64,000 bases of DNA, from assembly GCF_900128985.1 (NCBI RefSeq), contig NZ_FQUC01000012.1, positions 1-64,000 on the forward strand. The letters run 5' to 3'. The position numbers were made by a program, and so were the translations under genes. Below the pieces are notes generated by a model. That model saw only the letters and a list, made by a program, of their open reading frames with translations, searched no databases and was not told the DNA's origin. This stretch comes from Indolivaga macrotermitis (GTDB taxonomy: Bacteria > Bacteroidota > Bacteroidia > Bacteroidales > Dysgonomonadaceae). Shown piece by piece: positions 9,051 to 18,088 of the stretch. Position 1 is the stretch's first letter; every line of letters starts with the position of its first letter.

Positions 9051-9920
9051 TCACCACGAAGGTTCTACATGTATCAATATATCTGCTATTTCAGGCATCG
9101 CCTCTTTAATACTATCTTTAAGCCTATGGGCAATATCATGACCCTCTTTTACCGTTACATTCTTATCAACGATAATATGCAGATCAACGTAGTAGGTCAT
9201 ACCTGTTTTCCTTACACGGCATTTATCTGTATCTAAAACACCATCAATAGTCTTCGCAAATGTACAAACATTGGTTTCCATCTCATCATACATATCTTTG
9301 TCCATGATTTCGCCCAGTGCAGGTTTCAGAATACGATAACTATTGTATAAAATAATGAAAGATGCGAACAACGCTGCCCAGTCGTCAGCAGCCTCATATC
9401 CCTCTCCCATTATTAAAGCAACCGATATACCTATAAAAGCTGCCACTGATGTAATAGCATCGCTCCGATGATGCCAGGCATCAGCTCTCAGGGCGGTACT
9501 CTGCGTCAGTTTAGCTTTTCGGATAACCAATTGATAAGAAATTTCTTTCCAAATAATGATCGCACCCAGAATATATAAGGTAAATGGCTTCGGAACAGCA
9601 TGCGGCGTACGGATATTGTCAATACTCTCATAAGCTATAATGGTAGCAGACACGATTAAGAAACCTACAACAACAAATGTAACCAGTGGTTCTATGCGTC
9701 CATGACCATAAGGGTGATTCTTATCCGCAGGTTTATTTGCATAACGGATTCCCAATAAAACTAAAAGAGAGGAGAAAATATCAGCTGTTGATTCTATAGC
9801 ATCGGCTATCAGAGCATATGAGTTACCAAAATAACCAGCTAACCACTTTATTAATGCCAGAGCCGAATTACCGGCAATACTGAAGTATGTAGCCTTTATG
9901 GCTGTCTTTTCTTTTGTCAT
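9051..9920 (-). CDS. cation diffusion facilitator (CDF) divalent-metal exporter
   Basis: This inner-membrane antiporter belongs to the cation diffusion facilitator family, exporting Zn, Fe, Mn or similar ions by proton exchange. The TM2 metal site is in ALIADAIESTAD, the conserved HPYGHGRIEPL loop follows TM2, and the TM5 site is in ADAWHHRSDA. The C-terminal cytoplasmic domain ends in HVEPSW, as is common in the FieF-like branch. A longer frame starts at 10016, but a TATCTTTG box at 9945-9952 falls inside it, so ATG 9920 (MTKEKTAIK) is preferred. The exact metal cannot be decided. Confidence 0.88.
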   Translation of the reverse strand: MTKEKTAIKATYFSIAGNSALALIKWLAGYFGNSYALIADAIESTADIFSSLLVLLGIRYANKPADKNHPYGHGRIEPLVTFVVVGFLIVSATIIAYESIDNIRTPHAVPKPFTLYILGAIIIWKEISYQLVIRKAKLTQSTALRADAWHHRSDAITSVAAFIGISVALIMGEGYEAADDWAALFASFIILYNSYRILKPALGEIMDKDMYDEMETNVCTFAKTIDGVLDTDKCRVRKTGMTYYVDLHIIVDKNVTVKEGHDIAHRLKDSIKEAMPEIADILIHVEPSW

Positions 9921-9944
9921 CAAATATTCACCATGAATATTCAA

Positions 9945-9952
9945 CAAAGATA
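9945..9952 (-). promoter_or_regulatory. -7 promoter box (TATCTTTG) for the CDF gene
   Basis: This exact TAnnTTTG match on the minus strand is 25 bases upstream of ATG 9920. It argues against the longer upstream start. Confidence 0.5.
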
Positions 9953-11181
9953 CATTTTTAATTGTATAATGAATAGAAAATATAACAACATCATGAAAGA
10001 AAAAACCGGAAAGCAATAATCAATACGATTCGCTTCCCGGCTTTAATTTTAGCATGTCTTACTATACAAAAGTCTTGACAGAACCTTACAATAATGACAA
10101 ACAATGCTTTGAATAAATAGTTGTTAGTGTGTTTGAAAAAGCATATGTACTGAAGATGCAAAATAGAACGATTCGTTGCATGAATAGTACTATTTTGTTG
10201 TATAAATATTATTAATTGACCGAAAGTATCGCAAGTATAACTATCCGACAAGACAAACCATAAAAATAGAACACTATAATAACGAAACGCAAGATAAACC
10301 CTACGTAATCAGATCACTAAAATTAACTTGATTGGTCTAAAATAGAAAGAATGAACTCACTGTATGTAGTTGATAGAGGATTACAAATATAGCAATAAAT
10401 ACCTGTACTACAAAACTTTAGCTAATGATAATCCGAAATAGATTAATAATAGTAATTTCATAAAAATCACTGTTTGGGAATGATAACCATTGATAACAAG
10501 CCATTTCAAGTGAACTTTCGACAATTTATACCAAAACTAAACTGCCTGAGATTTTGATAAAAGAGGTCAGGTAGGAATATTAATCAAAAAAACAGGACTC
10601 TCAACCCTCAATTAAACAAGTTAAAGCCGACAAGACAAATAACCATAAAATATTAATAACCAAACTTTTAATCAAACAGTATTAAAACATGGAGATGAAA
10701 GAGGTAAACATATCTGTATAATTTATCTCCAAAAAGAATTATAATAACAAATCTGATATTCAAGTTATTACCAAATAAGCAACAACAGCACCAATGAAGT
10801 ATATAGAGTAGCCATACTTCAGGCAAATAAAAGAACCAAATTCAAGAACAATATCAAAACCATAATACCCTACTATTATATACAATTAGGTTTTCACGTA
10901 AAAACAATACTCTGCTTTAATAGAATTAAGACAGCAAATAACTAATTATCAAAATATTACAAAAAGTTAAACATGGAAATAATTTATAATAAACATATAT
11001 CAACACGCATATATATCTATACCATATATACAAACAAAACAAGCAATCAATCATCACCTCAGAATACTAAATACATACATATATAAAAGTAGAATACAAA
11101 CCATAATAGACTAATTATCAAAATATAGCCTAAACAAGAAGCAAATAAGTAATTTATCATCAAATATCGATACATCTTTCG
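9953..11181. other. AT-rich gene-free stretch
   Basis: About 1.2 kb with no credible coding frame on either strand. It is strongly AT-rich, with scattered near-repeats such as CTAATTATCAAAATAT at about 10943 and 11112. I see no tRNA, riboswitch, inverted repeat or transposon end. It may be decayed sequence, an untranslated regulatory region or an unrecognised RNA locus. Confidence 0.5.
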
Positions 11182-11189
11182 TACTTTTG
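11182..11189 (+). promoter_or_regulatory. -7 promoter box (TACTTTTG)
   Basis: TACTTTTG matches TAnnTTTG and lies 28 bases upstream of the MFS ATG at 11218. No clear -33 box is visible. Confidence 0.4.
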
Positions 11190-11217
11190 TGCCTGTTTAT
11201 GAAATACAAAAGAAATA

Positions 11218-12414
11218 ATGGAAAACAGTCTGAATAACTACTCCAAAGAAAGAATCAGAATAGGAGTACTCGCTTTTTATCTTCTCCAAGGGCTTTGCTT
11301 TGCAAGCTGGGCCAGCCGTATACCGGACATCAAAGACTATCTGGGAGTTAGCGATACCCGAATCTGGGGCTTAATCTTATTTCTCATCCCGGTCGGAAAA
11401 TTTGCTGCTATCCCATTAGCCGGATATACAGTTTCGAAATTTGGCAGCCGTATTATGGTACAAATAAGCATTATAGGATATGGAACCGCTTTATTCCTAA
11501 TCGGACTGAGTGCTAACATTTATATATTAGGAGCAAGTTTAGTTTTATTCGGCATATTTTGGAATCTCACCGACATATCGTTGAATACGCAAGGAATAGG
11601 TATTGAGAAACTTTTTGGACGCACTATAATGGCATCCTTCCACGGAACATGGAGTCTGGCTGCATGCTTCGGTGCATTAATCGGATTCGTCATGATTAAT
11701 CTGCATATCTTCCAAACATATCATTTTACAGCAGTACTTATCTTTATGCTAATTGTCTGGTTAATCAACAGAAAGTATCTGCAAGATGATACCATAACTG
11801 AAAGTAAAGAAAATATTGAAGAAGTGCCCAGAGGTGAAAAAGAGAAAAAATTCAGAATGCCGGAAATGGTTTTACTCCAACTCGGACTTATCGGATTATT
11901 TGCCCTGATAGTGGAAAGTGCGATGTTCGATTGGGGAGGATTGTATTTCGAATCTATTGTACATGCTCCGCCAACACTACAGATCGGATTTCTTGTATTT
12001 ATGGTTATGATGACAACCGGACGATTCCTTACTAATTTTGCATATAACCGTTTCGGGAAGAAAATAACAATACAGATTGCCGGTAGTTTTATATTTGCGG
12101 GCATGTTTATCGCAGGGCTTTTTCCCAGTGTTATCCCCTGCTCCATCGGTTTTATGCTGGTCGGTCTCGGTATCTCTTGCATAGTTCCAACGATATACAG
12201 TGTGGTAGGTGAAAAATCTAAAACAAAGACGAGCATAGCATTAACCATTTTATCTACGATCAGTTTTATCGGATCGCTCATAGCTCCGTTATTGATCGGA
12301 TACATCTCCCACCTGAAGGATATGAAATATGCTTATATGGTAATCGGGGTCGTAGGTGCTCTTATTGTTGTGATGACTACATTCACTAATGCGATGAGCC
12401 CCGAGAAGAAATAA
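11218..12414 (+). CDS. MFS transporter, YbjJ/fucose-permease-like
   Basis: This 398-residue MFS protein has about 12 TM helices. It begins with a polar segment and the SWASRIPDIK motif typical of the YbjJ-type branch, which groups near FucP-like permeases. It has a central cytoplasmic loop rich in Glu and Lys (ESKENIEEVPRGEKEKK) between the two six-helix halves. The substrate is unknown; family members are linked to sugar or drug movement. It is monocistronic, preceded by the long AT-rich spacer and followed by a 61-nt hairpin. Confidence 0.82.
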   Translation: MENSLNNYSKERIRIGVLAFYLLQGLCFASWASRIPDIKDYLGVSDTRIWGLILFLIPVGKFAAIPLAGYTVSKFGSRIMVQISIIGYGTALFLIGLSANIYILGASLVLFGIFWNLTDISLNTQGIGIEKLFGRTIMASFHGTWSLAACFGALIGFVMINLHIFQTYHFTAVLIFMLIVWLINRKYLQDDTITESKENIEEVPRGEKEKKFRMPEMVLLQLGLIGLFALIVESAMFDWGGLYFESIVHAPPTLQIGFLVFMVMMTTGRFLTNFAYNRFGKKITIQIAGSFIFAGMFIAGLFPSVIPCSIGFMLVGLGISCIVPTIYSVVGEKSKTKTSIALTILSTISFIGSLIAPLLIGYISHLKDMKYAYMVIGVVGALIVVMTTFTNAMSPEKK

Positions 12415-12419
12415 AATGA

Positions 12420-12480
12420 ACATACGAGGAAACAAGTATCTTCGAAATAAAATGGTAGCGAAGCAAGTTTCCCCGTATGT
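12420..12480 (+). terminator. 61-nt imperfect hairpin after the MFS gene
   Basis: The outer arms 12420-12433 and 12467-12480 pair at 13 of 14 positions (ACATACG.GGAAAC / GTTTCC.CGTATGT). An inner CTTCG/CGAAG stem (12440-12444 / 12459-12463) continues it. No T-run follows, so it may be a stabilising 3' structure rather than a classic terminator. From here to 12868 I see nothing else apart from the XRE promoter region. Confidence 0.4.
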
Positions 12481-12868
12481 CGGTTATAGACAAATCCTGC
12501 CATCACGGTTATAATTTGTAGAGTAAAGAGGTGAAAAAAACTTACTTACAAACCGGATTGTCCTTTTATTATTTATCGGATGATATCACTTTAACCAAAT
12601 TATTATTAATTACCGTCCGTTGTTTTAACTAAGACAAAAGTAAATACGGTTGCAGGAAATAAAATTATTATTTTCGTTTATTTCATTAATCTATATTTCA
12701 GCAACTTACCCCAACAAAAGGAAATTAACTTTCTTTCCTGCACCTAAAACCGCAGTTTTTTGTAATTTTATTTCCATATTGAGTCAAGAAACTTATTTAG
12801 CCCTAAAAATGTTTATGCTTATATCATTTTTTTAAGTATCTAACCTAGAATAAATTTATCTTCGAAAT

Positions 12869-13291
12869 ATGGAAATAGACAATATAACGGAAGCTGCTCA
12901 TCATGGACATGATGGTAAATCGGTGAGAAGGATTAGAGGCATAGTTGGTATAAGCCAGGCTGACCTTGCTATAAAGATAGACATGCAGGCTCCTAAACTC
13001 AGCAAGTTAGAAAAGATGAAAGAAATACCGACGAAAGATTTGGCTAAAATAGCTGAGGGGTTAGGTGTGTCTGTTGAGTTTATCCGGAATTTCGACAGTG
13101 AGTCTACGGTAAATTATATATTCTCTAACAATACTTTCAGCGGAGAATCTTCCTCCATCGGTAATCATCGTTATAACCAGACAGTGGATAACAGAACAAT
13201 AAACCCTTTGGAAAAAGTAACCGAGCTGTATGAAAGAATATTGGAGCTGGAAAGAAAACTTGCCTATTACGAAAACCGAGAAAAGAAATAA
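12869..13291 (+). CDS. XRE-family HTH transcriptional regulator with coiled-coil tail
   Basis: This 140-residue DNA-binding protein has a Cro/C1-type helix-turn-helix at about 18-70 (SVRRIRGIVGISQADLA, then APKLSKLEK and LAKIAEGLGVSVEFI). A linker rich in Asn and Ser follows, then a C-terminal coiled coil (about 108-138, LYERILELERKLAYYE) likely used for dimerisation. No effector domain is present. A TATCTTCG sequence at 12857-12864 resembles a promoter box but would give an almost leaderless mRNA. Its targets are unknown; it may regulate itself or the neighbouring kinase. Confidence 0.82.
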   Translation: MEIDNITEAAHHGHDGKSVRRIRGIVGISQADLAIKIDMQAPKLSKLEKMKEIPTKDLAKIAEGLGVSVEFIRNFDSESTVNYIFSNNTFSGESSSIGNHRYNQTVDNRTINPLEKVTELYERILELERKLAYYENREKK

Positions 13292-13306
13292 GGTACATCG
13301 CTATAG

Positions 13307-13357
13307 AAAAAGGATTGAACCGTGATATTTGTCAATATCGGGCTCAATCCTTTTTTA
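13307..13357. terminator. bidirectional terminator between XRE and PfkB genes
   Basis: The stem GGATTGAACC..GATATT / AATATCGGGCTCAATCC is flanked by an A-run on the left and a T-run on the right. It can serve both convergent genes. Confidence 0.75.
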
Positions 13358-13376
13358 TTTGATACACGGCGCTTGA

Positions 13377-14294
13377 TTAAATAACAAGCGATGCCAATAT
13401 TTCGTCGGTCGGAATTTTTGCTGCACGACTGTTCATCGCAGCAAGTACATCTTCTTCCGTTCCCGTAAAAGGACCGAAAGCTTCGATTTTTATCGTTGCC
13501 ATAGCAGCGGCAAACTTAGCAGCATCTTCCATGCTAGCACCCTTCGCCCTCTTATAAAGATAACCTGCCATATATGTATCACCACAACCTGTAGCATCTA
13601 CAACATTGGCTTGGTAAGCCGGAATCATAGTGAAAGTCTGCCCATCATAAATTACCGATCCCATACTACCCAAGGTGAGTAATACTTCTTTCACTCCCCA
13701 ACTATTGAGCAAACGTGCTGCTTTATACACATCGGTTGTTCCGGTAAGAACTTTCATCTCCAGTTCATTAGCTTTCAGCACATCTACGTATTTCAACACT
13801 TCGAGTTTATCAGCCCAATCGACAGGAAAAACTTTATCGCCACGCACTTCGCGGAGGTAGCCTTGACAATCGATCGAAATCTTTCCTCTCTTAGAAAGTT
13901 CTTCGACAAACTCATTCGAGAAATCGTCTGCCAGCAAAGCCCCTACATGAAAATAACTGGCATGTATATTGCCCATCGCTTCTATTATAAAAGGATCTGC
14001 TTTGGCCAAAACACGTTGGGTACGATTATCCTGATTTTCTCCATATGTATTTTCGAAGTAAACACTATTTTGACAAAGCATTACTTCTACTTTTATCCCT
14101 TTAGCTCGCAGAATTTCTACTGCTTTCAGTTCCGATTCGGCTAAACCGGTTACCAGAATGTAATCAGAGTTGAGTTTACTGACGGCATGCGAAAAGTAAA
14201 ATGATGCCCCACCCGACATATAAACGGTTTCTTTTGGAGTAACTACCTTATCAAGGGTTAAGTGCCCGACACAACAAATTTCGTAATTATGCAT
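13377..14294 (-). CDS. PfkB-family carbohydrate/nucleoside kinase
   Basis: This 305-residue ribokinase-fold enzyme carries the PfkB signature 2, DATGCGDTYMAGYL (about 236-249), with the catalytic Asp in the GCGD turn and the anion hole beside it. The N-terminus has the GGASFYFSHA glycine-rich substrate loop, and VLKANELEM matches the conserved N-x-x-E region. It transfers phosphate from ATP to a sugar, nucleoside or inositol-like alcohol; the exact substrate is not clear. It lacks the usual signature 1 near the N-terminus in full. A TATCTTTG box lies upstream at 14325-14332. Confidence 0.82.
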   Translation of the reverse strand: MHNYEICCVGHLTLDKVVTPKETVYMSGGASFYFSHAVSKLNSDYILVTGLAESELKAVEILRAKGIKVEVMLCQNSVYFENTYGENQDNRTQRVLAKADPFIIEAMGNIHASYFHVGALLADDFSNEFVEELSKRGKISIDCQGYLREVRGDKVFPVDWADKLEVLKYVDVLKANELEMKVLTGTTDVYKAARLLNSWGVKEVLLTLGSMGSVIYDGQTFTMIPAYQANVVDATGCGDTYMAGYLYKRAKGASMEDAAKFAAAMATIKIEAFGPFTGTEEDVLAAMNSRAAKIPTDEILASLVI

Positions 14295-14324
14295 TATTGA
14301 TTATTCAAATATTCAAAATAGCTA

Positions 14325-14332
14325 CAAAGATA
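14325..14332 (-). promoter_or_regulatory. -7 promoter box (TATCTTTG) for the PfkB gene
   Basis: This exact TAnnTTTG match on the minus strand is 31 bases upstream of the kinase ATG. Confidence 0.5.
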
Positions 14333-14666
14333 CATTCAATCGGGCAAAAACCGGTTATCAAAGCATCCTTTATTTTTTAATGACACCGGAGATGAATACT
14401 TTAACAAATTACTATCATCTAGATATCAACACAATAGAAAATAAATCACTTTAAACTTACTTTTAACATGAACAATTTATGCCCAATATAAGTTATTGAT
14501 ATAAATAAGCACGAATTTTTATTTCACAAAACATTTTTTTGTAATACAAACCGACATCGATGACCGAGTTGTGAATATACAGCGGCTACCTATGTCAGTT
14601 AATAATATTTAGAAAACATTTTCAATTCATTCTCCATAATAGTAGTACATAGTTTCTACAATATCT

Positions 14667-14703
14667 AAAATTCCTTGGCTGCGATTGTCAGGGAATTTTT
14701 TTA
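14667..14703 (+). terminator. T-run hairpin upstream of the riboswitch
   Basis: AAAATTCC (14667-14674) pairs with GGAATTTT (14692-14699), followed by more T. It points in the + direction, although no + strand gene ends nearby, and may close an unrecognised transcript or insulate the riboswitch promoter. From 14333 to 14666 I see no gene. Confidence 0.45.
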
Positions 14704-14744
14704 TACATTCTTCCATTATAGAAACGTGCTCTCGTTTTTTTGAC

Positions 14745-14752
14745 TATATTTG
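14745..14752 (+). promoter_or_regulatory. -7 promoter box (TATATTTG) for the riboswitch RNA
   Basis: TATATTTG matches TAnnTTTG and lies immediately before the riboswitch core, so transcription should start at about 14758. Confidence 0.5.
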
Positions 14753-14762
14753 CAACTAGTTA

Positions 14763-14945
14763 TGGTGGTGAATTTGTCATCCGGCAAATTTACTGAAAAG
14801 GGAATCAGGTGAAAGTCCTGAACAGACCCGCTGCTGTAATCTCTATACAAGTCCCCGGACACTACTTAATTCCACTGTTTACCAAAACATGAAACGGGAA
14901 GGACGTCCGAAGGATAGAGAAAAGTCAGAAGACCTGCCATATAAA
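14763..14945 (+). promoter_or_regulatory. cobalamin (AdoCbl-type) riboswitch
   Basis: The conserved core of the cobalamin aptamer is visible: GGAATCAGGTGAAAGTCC (from 14801), followed by CCGCTGCTGTAATC, and the downstream B12-box AGTCAGAAGACCTGCC at 14923-14938. In Bacteroidetes these elements usually precede btuB or cobalamin synthesis genes and switch expression off when cobalamin binds. Here the RNA is on the + strand. The next gene (15265-16356) is on the opposite strand, and a + strand terminator ends the transcript near 15224. The regulated product is therefore unclear: a small RNA, or a leftover of a lost gene. Confidence 0.93.
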
Positions 14946-15193
14946 TAGAAGTACAAAGCTTTCGGGAAATAAAGCTGAAGACGTCGGATATACAGATTAT
15001 CAGTAACATATTTTGATTTGTACGAATTGTGAAGCAACCTCACAATCGGTCTGTTCTCATCTTCATAAATATCGCTGTCCCGAAACCTTTTTCAGTAATG
15101 AGGTTTATTTTTCTATAGATATTACTTTTATTTGACTAAATGTGAAGGGATATACAGCTAAGAAATATTCCAACATAGTGTTTTAGTATTAGG
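14946..15193 (+). ncRNA. riboswitch-controlled untranslated RNA segment (candidate sRNA)
   Basis: Between the B12 box and the terminator no + strand frame longer than about six codons after an ATG was found. The segment carries a hairpin ATTGTGA (15026-15032) / TCACAAT (15040-15046), a small AGCTTT/AAAGCT hairpin near 14957, and a possible long-range match between CTTTCGGGA (about 14959) and TCCCGAAA (about 15077). This could be the riboswitch expression platform, or the body of a small regulatory RNA. That it is a functional RNA is inference. Confidence 0.35.
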
Positions 15194-15224
15194 AAAACCC
15201 TAAGCAGGGATTGCTTGGGGTTTT
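15194..15224 (+). terminator. intrinsic terminator of the riboswitch transcript
   Basis: AAAACCCTAAGCA pairs with TGCTTGGGGTTTT around a 5-nt loop, followed by TTTTC. It can end the + strand riboswitch RNA and, read in reverse, the nuclease gene. Confidence 0.75.
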
Positions 15225-15264
15225 CTGTGTTTCGTATAAAAGAAAAATATATTTTCTTCTCTTA

Positions 15265-16356
15265 TTAATCATTACTTAAATAAAATTCAACAATTGATTT
15301 TAGTTCTTTGGCATACTTGTAAATATCATTAAGAGATTCTATTTTATTTTTAGTCTCAACTTTATTATCATCAAAAGTAGCGATATACTTTACTGTAGGA
15401 GAATTAAAGTATAATCGACATACAGGTTTCCTATTATTATCATCAAATAATACCCCGAAATAAGAATTAGTATCACGGTCTACAATCCTATTAATATCTA
15501 CAATCTCATATAAAATAGCACGAACAATATTAAATCCATCAACTTCATCCTTTGTTGTCACTATTTTTCCATCTTCAGACATAAATACAACATTATCTGG
15601 CAAAACGGGTGCAGCTTCTTCTTTTGGTTTCTCTTCTTGAATACTCTCTGTCTTCAACGCCGTCTTCAACCTATCCGATATTGTATCACTAATCAGTCCT
15701 GCAACAGATTTTTTCACAAGAGTAGTAAATTGATCCAGTATTTTTGCAGTAATAGTTCCATCATATACTTGTTTAGCCAATAATTTTACAAACTCTGGAC
15801 TTGGATTAGCAAATTCCTGACTTAATACATTTTTCAGCTCACTTGTATACTTCAATTCATTGGCAGAACTAAGTATATTATCGACATCAAAATATGCTTT
15901 ATGAAACTTTTTCAATTCTTCGATATGGTTACTTTTCAAATCATTCAGGTTTATCTCCAGAAAAGGTTTCTCATCCATTTTATTAGGTATCTCAAGATCA
16001 GTATAAAACCTAAAAATGATGCCATTTGTTAGTAATCCAAATTTGGCATTAGATACATGAAAATATCGTAGTAACTGATTATCATGCAACGTAAGATCTT
16101 GCTTCCAATGTTTACACTCAATTAAGATTATAGGTTGTCCATCTTTAAAAATTGCATAATCAATCTTTTCCCCTTTTTTTGTGCCTATATCGCACGTAAA
16201 CTCAGGCATCACTTCTAATGGATTGAATACATCATATCCCATAGCTTGAAGAAAAGGCATTATTAAAGCATTCTTCGTAGCTTCTTCTGTTTGAAGATTA
16301 TCTTTCACTTTGTCAACCCTATCTGCCAACTGTTTAATCGCATCTTTAAAGTCCAT
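15265..16356 (-). CDS. orphan type I restriction endonuclease-like protein (HsdR N-terminal domain)
   Basis: This 363-residue protein begins with a domain like the nuclease part of type I restriction subunit R. Its PD-(D/E)xK core is visible as EKIDYAIFKDGQPIILIECKHW (D about 66 and ECK about 80-82, approximate numbering), followed by a conserved QLLRYFHVSNAKFGLLTNG strand-helix segment. The C-terminal half has a charged linker (KPKEEAAPVLPD) and a second domain of unknown role. No helicase motor, methylase or specificity subunit is nearby. It belongs to the COG4748-type stand-alone predicted nucleases. Its role may be defence or DNA repair. It is isolated and AT-richer than its neighbours. 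Confidence 0.75.
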   Translation of the reverse strand: MDFKDAIKQLADRVDKVKDNLQTEEATKNALIMPFLQAMGYDVFNPLEVMPEFTCDIGTKKGEKIDYAIFKDGQPIILIECKHWKQDLTLHDNQLLRYFHVSNAKFGLLTNGIIFRFYTDLEIPNKMDEKPFLEINLNDLKSNHIEELKKFHKAYFDVDNILSSANELKYTSELKNVLSQEFANPSPEFVKLLAKQVYDGTITAKILDQFTTLVKKSVAGLISDTISDRLKTALKTESIQEEKPKEEAAPVLPDNVVFMSEDGKIVTTKDEVDGFNIVRAILYEIVDINRIVDRDTNSYFGVLFDDNNRKPVCRLYFNSPTVKYIATFDDNKVETKNKIESLNDIYKYAKELKSIVEFYLSND

Positions 16357-16553
16357 AATGTTGCTTTTTTAATTTGTATAATTTCAGCTTGTATCAAACA
16401 CATAAAATACAACAAACAGAATAAAAGGCATTCACTTGTGTAGATTGTTTCTAATATAAGGGATTACGTTTTCCAGTTTGTGTATTATGCACAAAGATAT
16501 ATTTTTTGCTTCATTATAAATTTTCTCTCCCTTAAAATTTTTATCCAAATAAA

Positions 16554-16583
16554 TTTGAAAATTCAAAATTAACAATAACTTTG
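16554..16583 (+). promoter_or_regulatory. promoter of the radical SAM gene (TTTG-N18-TAACTTTG)
   Basis: The -33 TTTG at 16554-16557 and -7 TAACTTTG at 16576-16583 are separated by 18 nt, close to the Bacteroidetes consensus. The ATG lies at 16643. It is the best complete promoter seen in the window. Confidence 0.6.
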
Positions 16584-16642
16584 CATTTCAAAGTTCTTTT
16601 ATTATAATTATACTTTTAAAATAACTCTCTAAAATATCGATC

Positions 16643-18049
16643 ATGAAAGTAAAGATGATTCTACCTGCATTAACAGAGGCCGAAAGTCCATTATGGAGAC
16701 CTATCAAATATTCACTTTTTCCACCTCTGGGTTTAGCTACACTCGCGGCTTACCTCTCTCCCGATGATGAAGTGGATCTTCAGGACCAGCATGTAGAAGT
16801 GCTGAATCTGGACGACGAACCCGACCTTGTTCTCATTCAGGTTTATATCACCAATGCTTATCGTGCTTACCGTATAGCCGACCATTACAGGGAAAAAGGT
16901 GCATACGTGATTCTCGGAGGGTTACATGTCACCGCCCTGCCCGATGAGGCAGCAGCACATGCCGACAGTATTTTTCTGGGACCTGCCGAAGAATCGTTTC
17001 CTCGTTTTCTGCAAGATTTCAGGAACAAAGTTCCACAGAAAATATACCGATCGACCATCCGCACCCTGCACAATATTCCGAAAATAAGACGAGACCTTAT
17101 AAAACGTAACCGCTATCTTGTACCCAATTCGATTGTAGTAACCAGAGGTTGTCCTCATCATTGCGATTTTTGTTATAAAGATGCATTTTACGAAGGAGGC
17201 AAATCGTTCTACACACAATTGGTCGACGATGCGCTAGCCGAAATAGATGCTTTACCCGGCAAACACCTGTATTTTCTGGATGATCATCTCCTAGGAAACA
17301 AGAAATTTGCTTCCGAACTTTTCGAAGGTATGCAAGGAATGAACCGGGTATTTCAGGGAGCAGCAACTATAGCGTCTATTCTCGATGGAGACCTGATAGA
17401 AAAAGCGGCTAAAGCCGGACTACGCAGTGTTTTCGTGGGCTTCGAAACATTTTCGCACGAAAACCTGAAAATGAGCAACAAAAAACAAAATCTGGCACGG
17501 GATTATACCGAAGCGGTTGAGCGACTACATTCATTGGGAATAATGATAAACGGCAGCTTTGTATTCGGGCTCGACCACGACGATAAAGATGTGTTCAAAC
17601 GTACTGTGGACTGGGGTGTGCAAAACGCAATTACTACTTCTACTTTCCATATCCTCACACCCTACCCCGGTACCCGTTTGTTTAACGATATGGAACAGGC
17701 ACGGCGTATAACTTCCCGAAACTGGGATCTGTATGATACTCGCCACGTAGTTTACCGCACTACTAATCTCACTATAAAAGAACTGGAAGAAGGATACAAC
17801 TGGGCATACGACGAGTTCTACTCGTGGTCGAATATATTCGAGGCATCGTGGCAACACGATTCTTTGAAACACAAACTTAAACATCTTTTTTATACAGGAG
17901 GCTGGAAGAAATTCGAACCTCTCTGGAATTTTATTATCAAAACGGGAGGACTAAATACCATGTTGCCGCTTTTGGAATCAATCCTGTCTAAAGTGAATCA
18001 GAAGGAAACAAAACATTCTGAAATAATTCAGCCTTCTATTATCCAATAA
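16643..18049 (+). CDS. B12-binding-domain radical SAM protein
   Basis: This 468-residue enzyme has an N-terminal cobalamin-binding-like Rossmann domain (about 1-130, with GLATLAAYL and VILGGLHVTALP). A radical SAM TIM-barrel follows, with its [4Fe-4S] cluster ligands in RGCPHHCDFCYK (CxxxCxxC, about 169-180). Later features are GFETFS and the GSFVFGLDHDD strand typical of this superfamily. Such proteins carry out methylation or ring chemistry on unknown metabolites; the reaction cannot be inferred. A strong TTTG/TAACTTTG promoter precedes it. Two small membrane-protein genes follow within 40 bp and may be in the same operon. It is 1.7 kb downstream of the cobalamin riboswitch but separated by an opposing gene. 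Confidence 0.88.
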   Translation: MKVKMILPALTEAESPLWRPIKYSLFPPLGLATLAAYLSPDDEVDLQDQHVEVLNLDDEPDLVLIQVYITNAYRAYRIADHYREKGAYVILGGLHVTALPDEAAAHADSIFLGPAEESFPRFLQDFRNKVPQKIYRSTIRTLHNIPKIRRDLIKRNRYLVPNSIVVTRGCPHHCDFCYKDAFYEGGKSFYTQLVDDALAEIDALPGKHLYFLDDHLLGNKKFASELFEGMQGMNRVFQGAATIASILDGDLIEKAAKAGLRSVFVGFETFSHENLKMSNKKQNLARDYTEAVERLHSLGIMINGSFVFGLDHDDKDVFKRTVDWGVQNAITTSTFHILTPYPGTRLFNDMEQARRITSRNWDLYDTRHVVYRTTNLTIKELEEGYNWAYDEFYSWSNIFEASWQHDSLKHKLKHLFYTGGWKKFEPLWNFIIKTGGLNTMLPLLESILSKVNQKETKHSEIIQPSIIQ

Positions 18050-18088
18050 GTTTAAATATAAAAAATCACTTTTAATCATCAGATAATC

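Noticed and set aside
9991-10251. 86-residue minus-strand frame
   Set aside because: Low-complexity, Cys/His/Phe-rich translation in an AT-rich spacer; overlaps the CDF promoter region and resembles no protein.
10940-11128. Two copies of CTAATTATCAAAATAT as a possible CRISPR or iteron
   Set aside because: Only two copies, in strongly AT-biased sequence, irregularly spaced and without associated genes.
12650-12835. 61-residue plus-strand frame before the XRE gene
   Set aside because: Begins with TTG, Phe/Ile-rich because of AT bias, and has no domain or promoter support.
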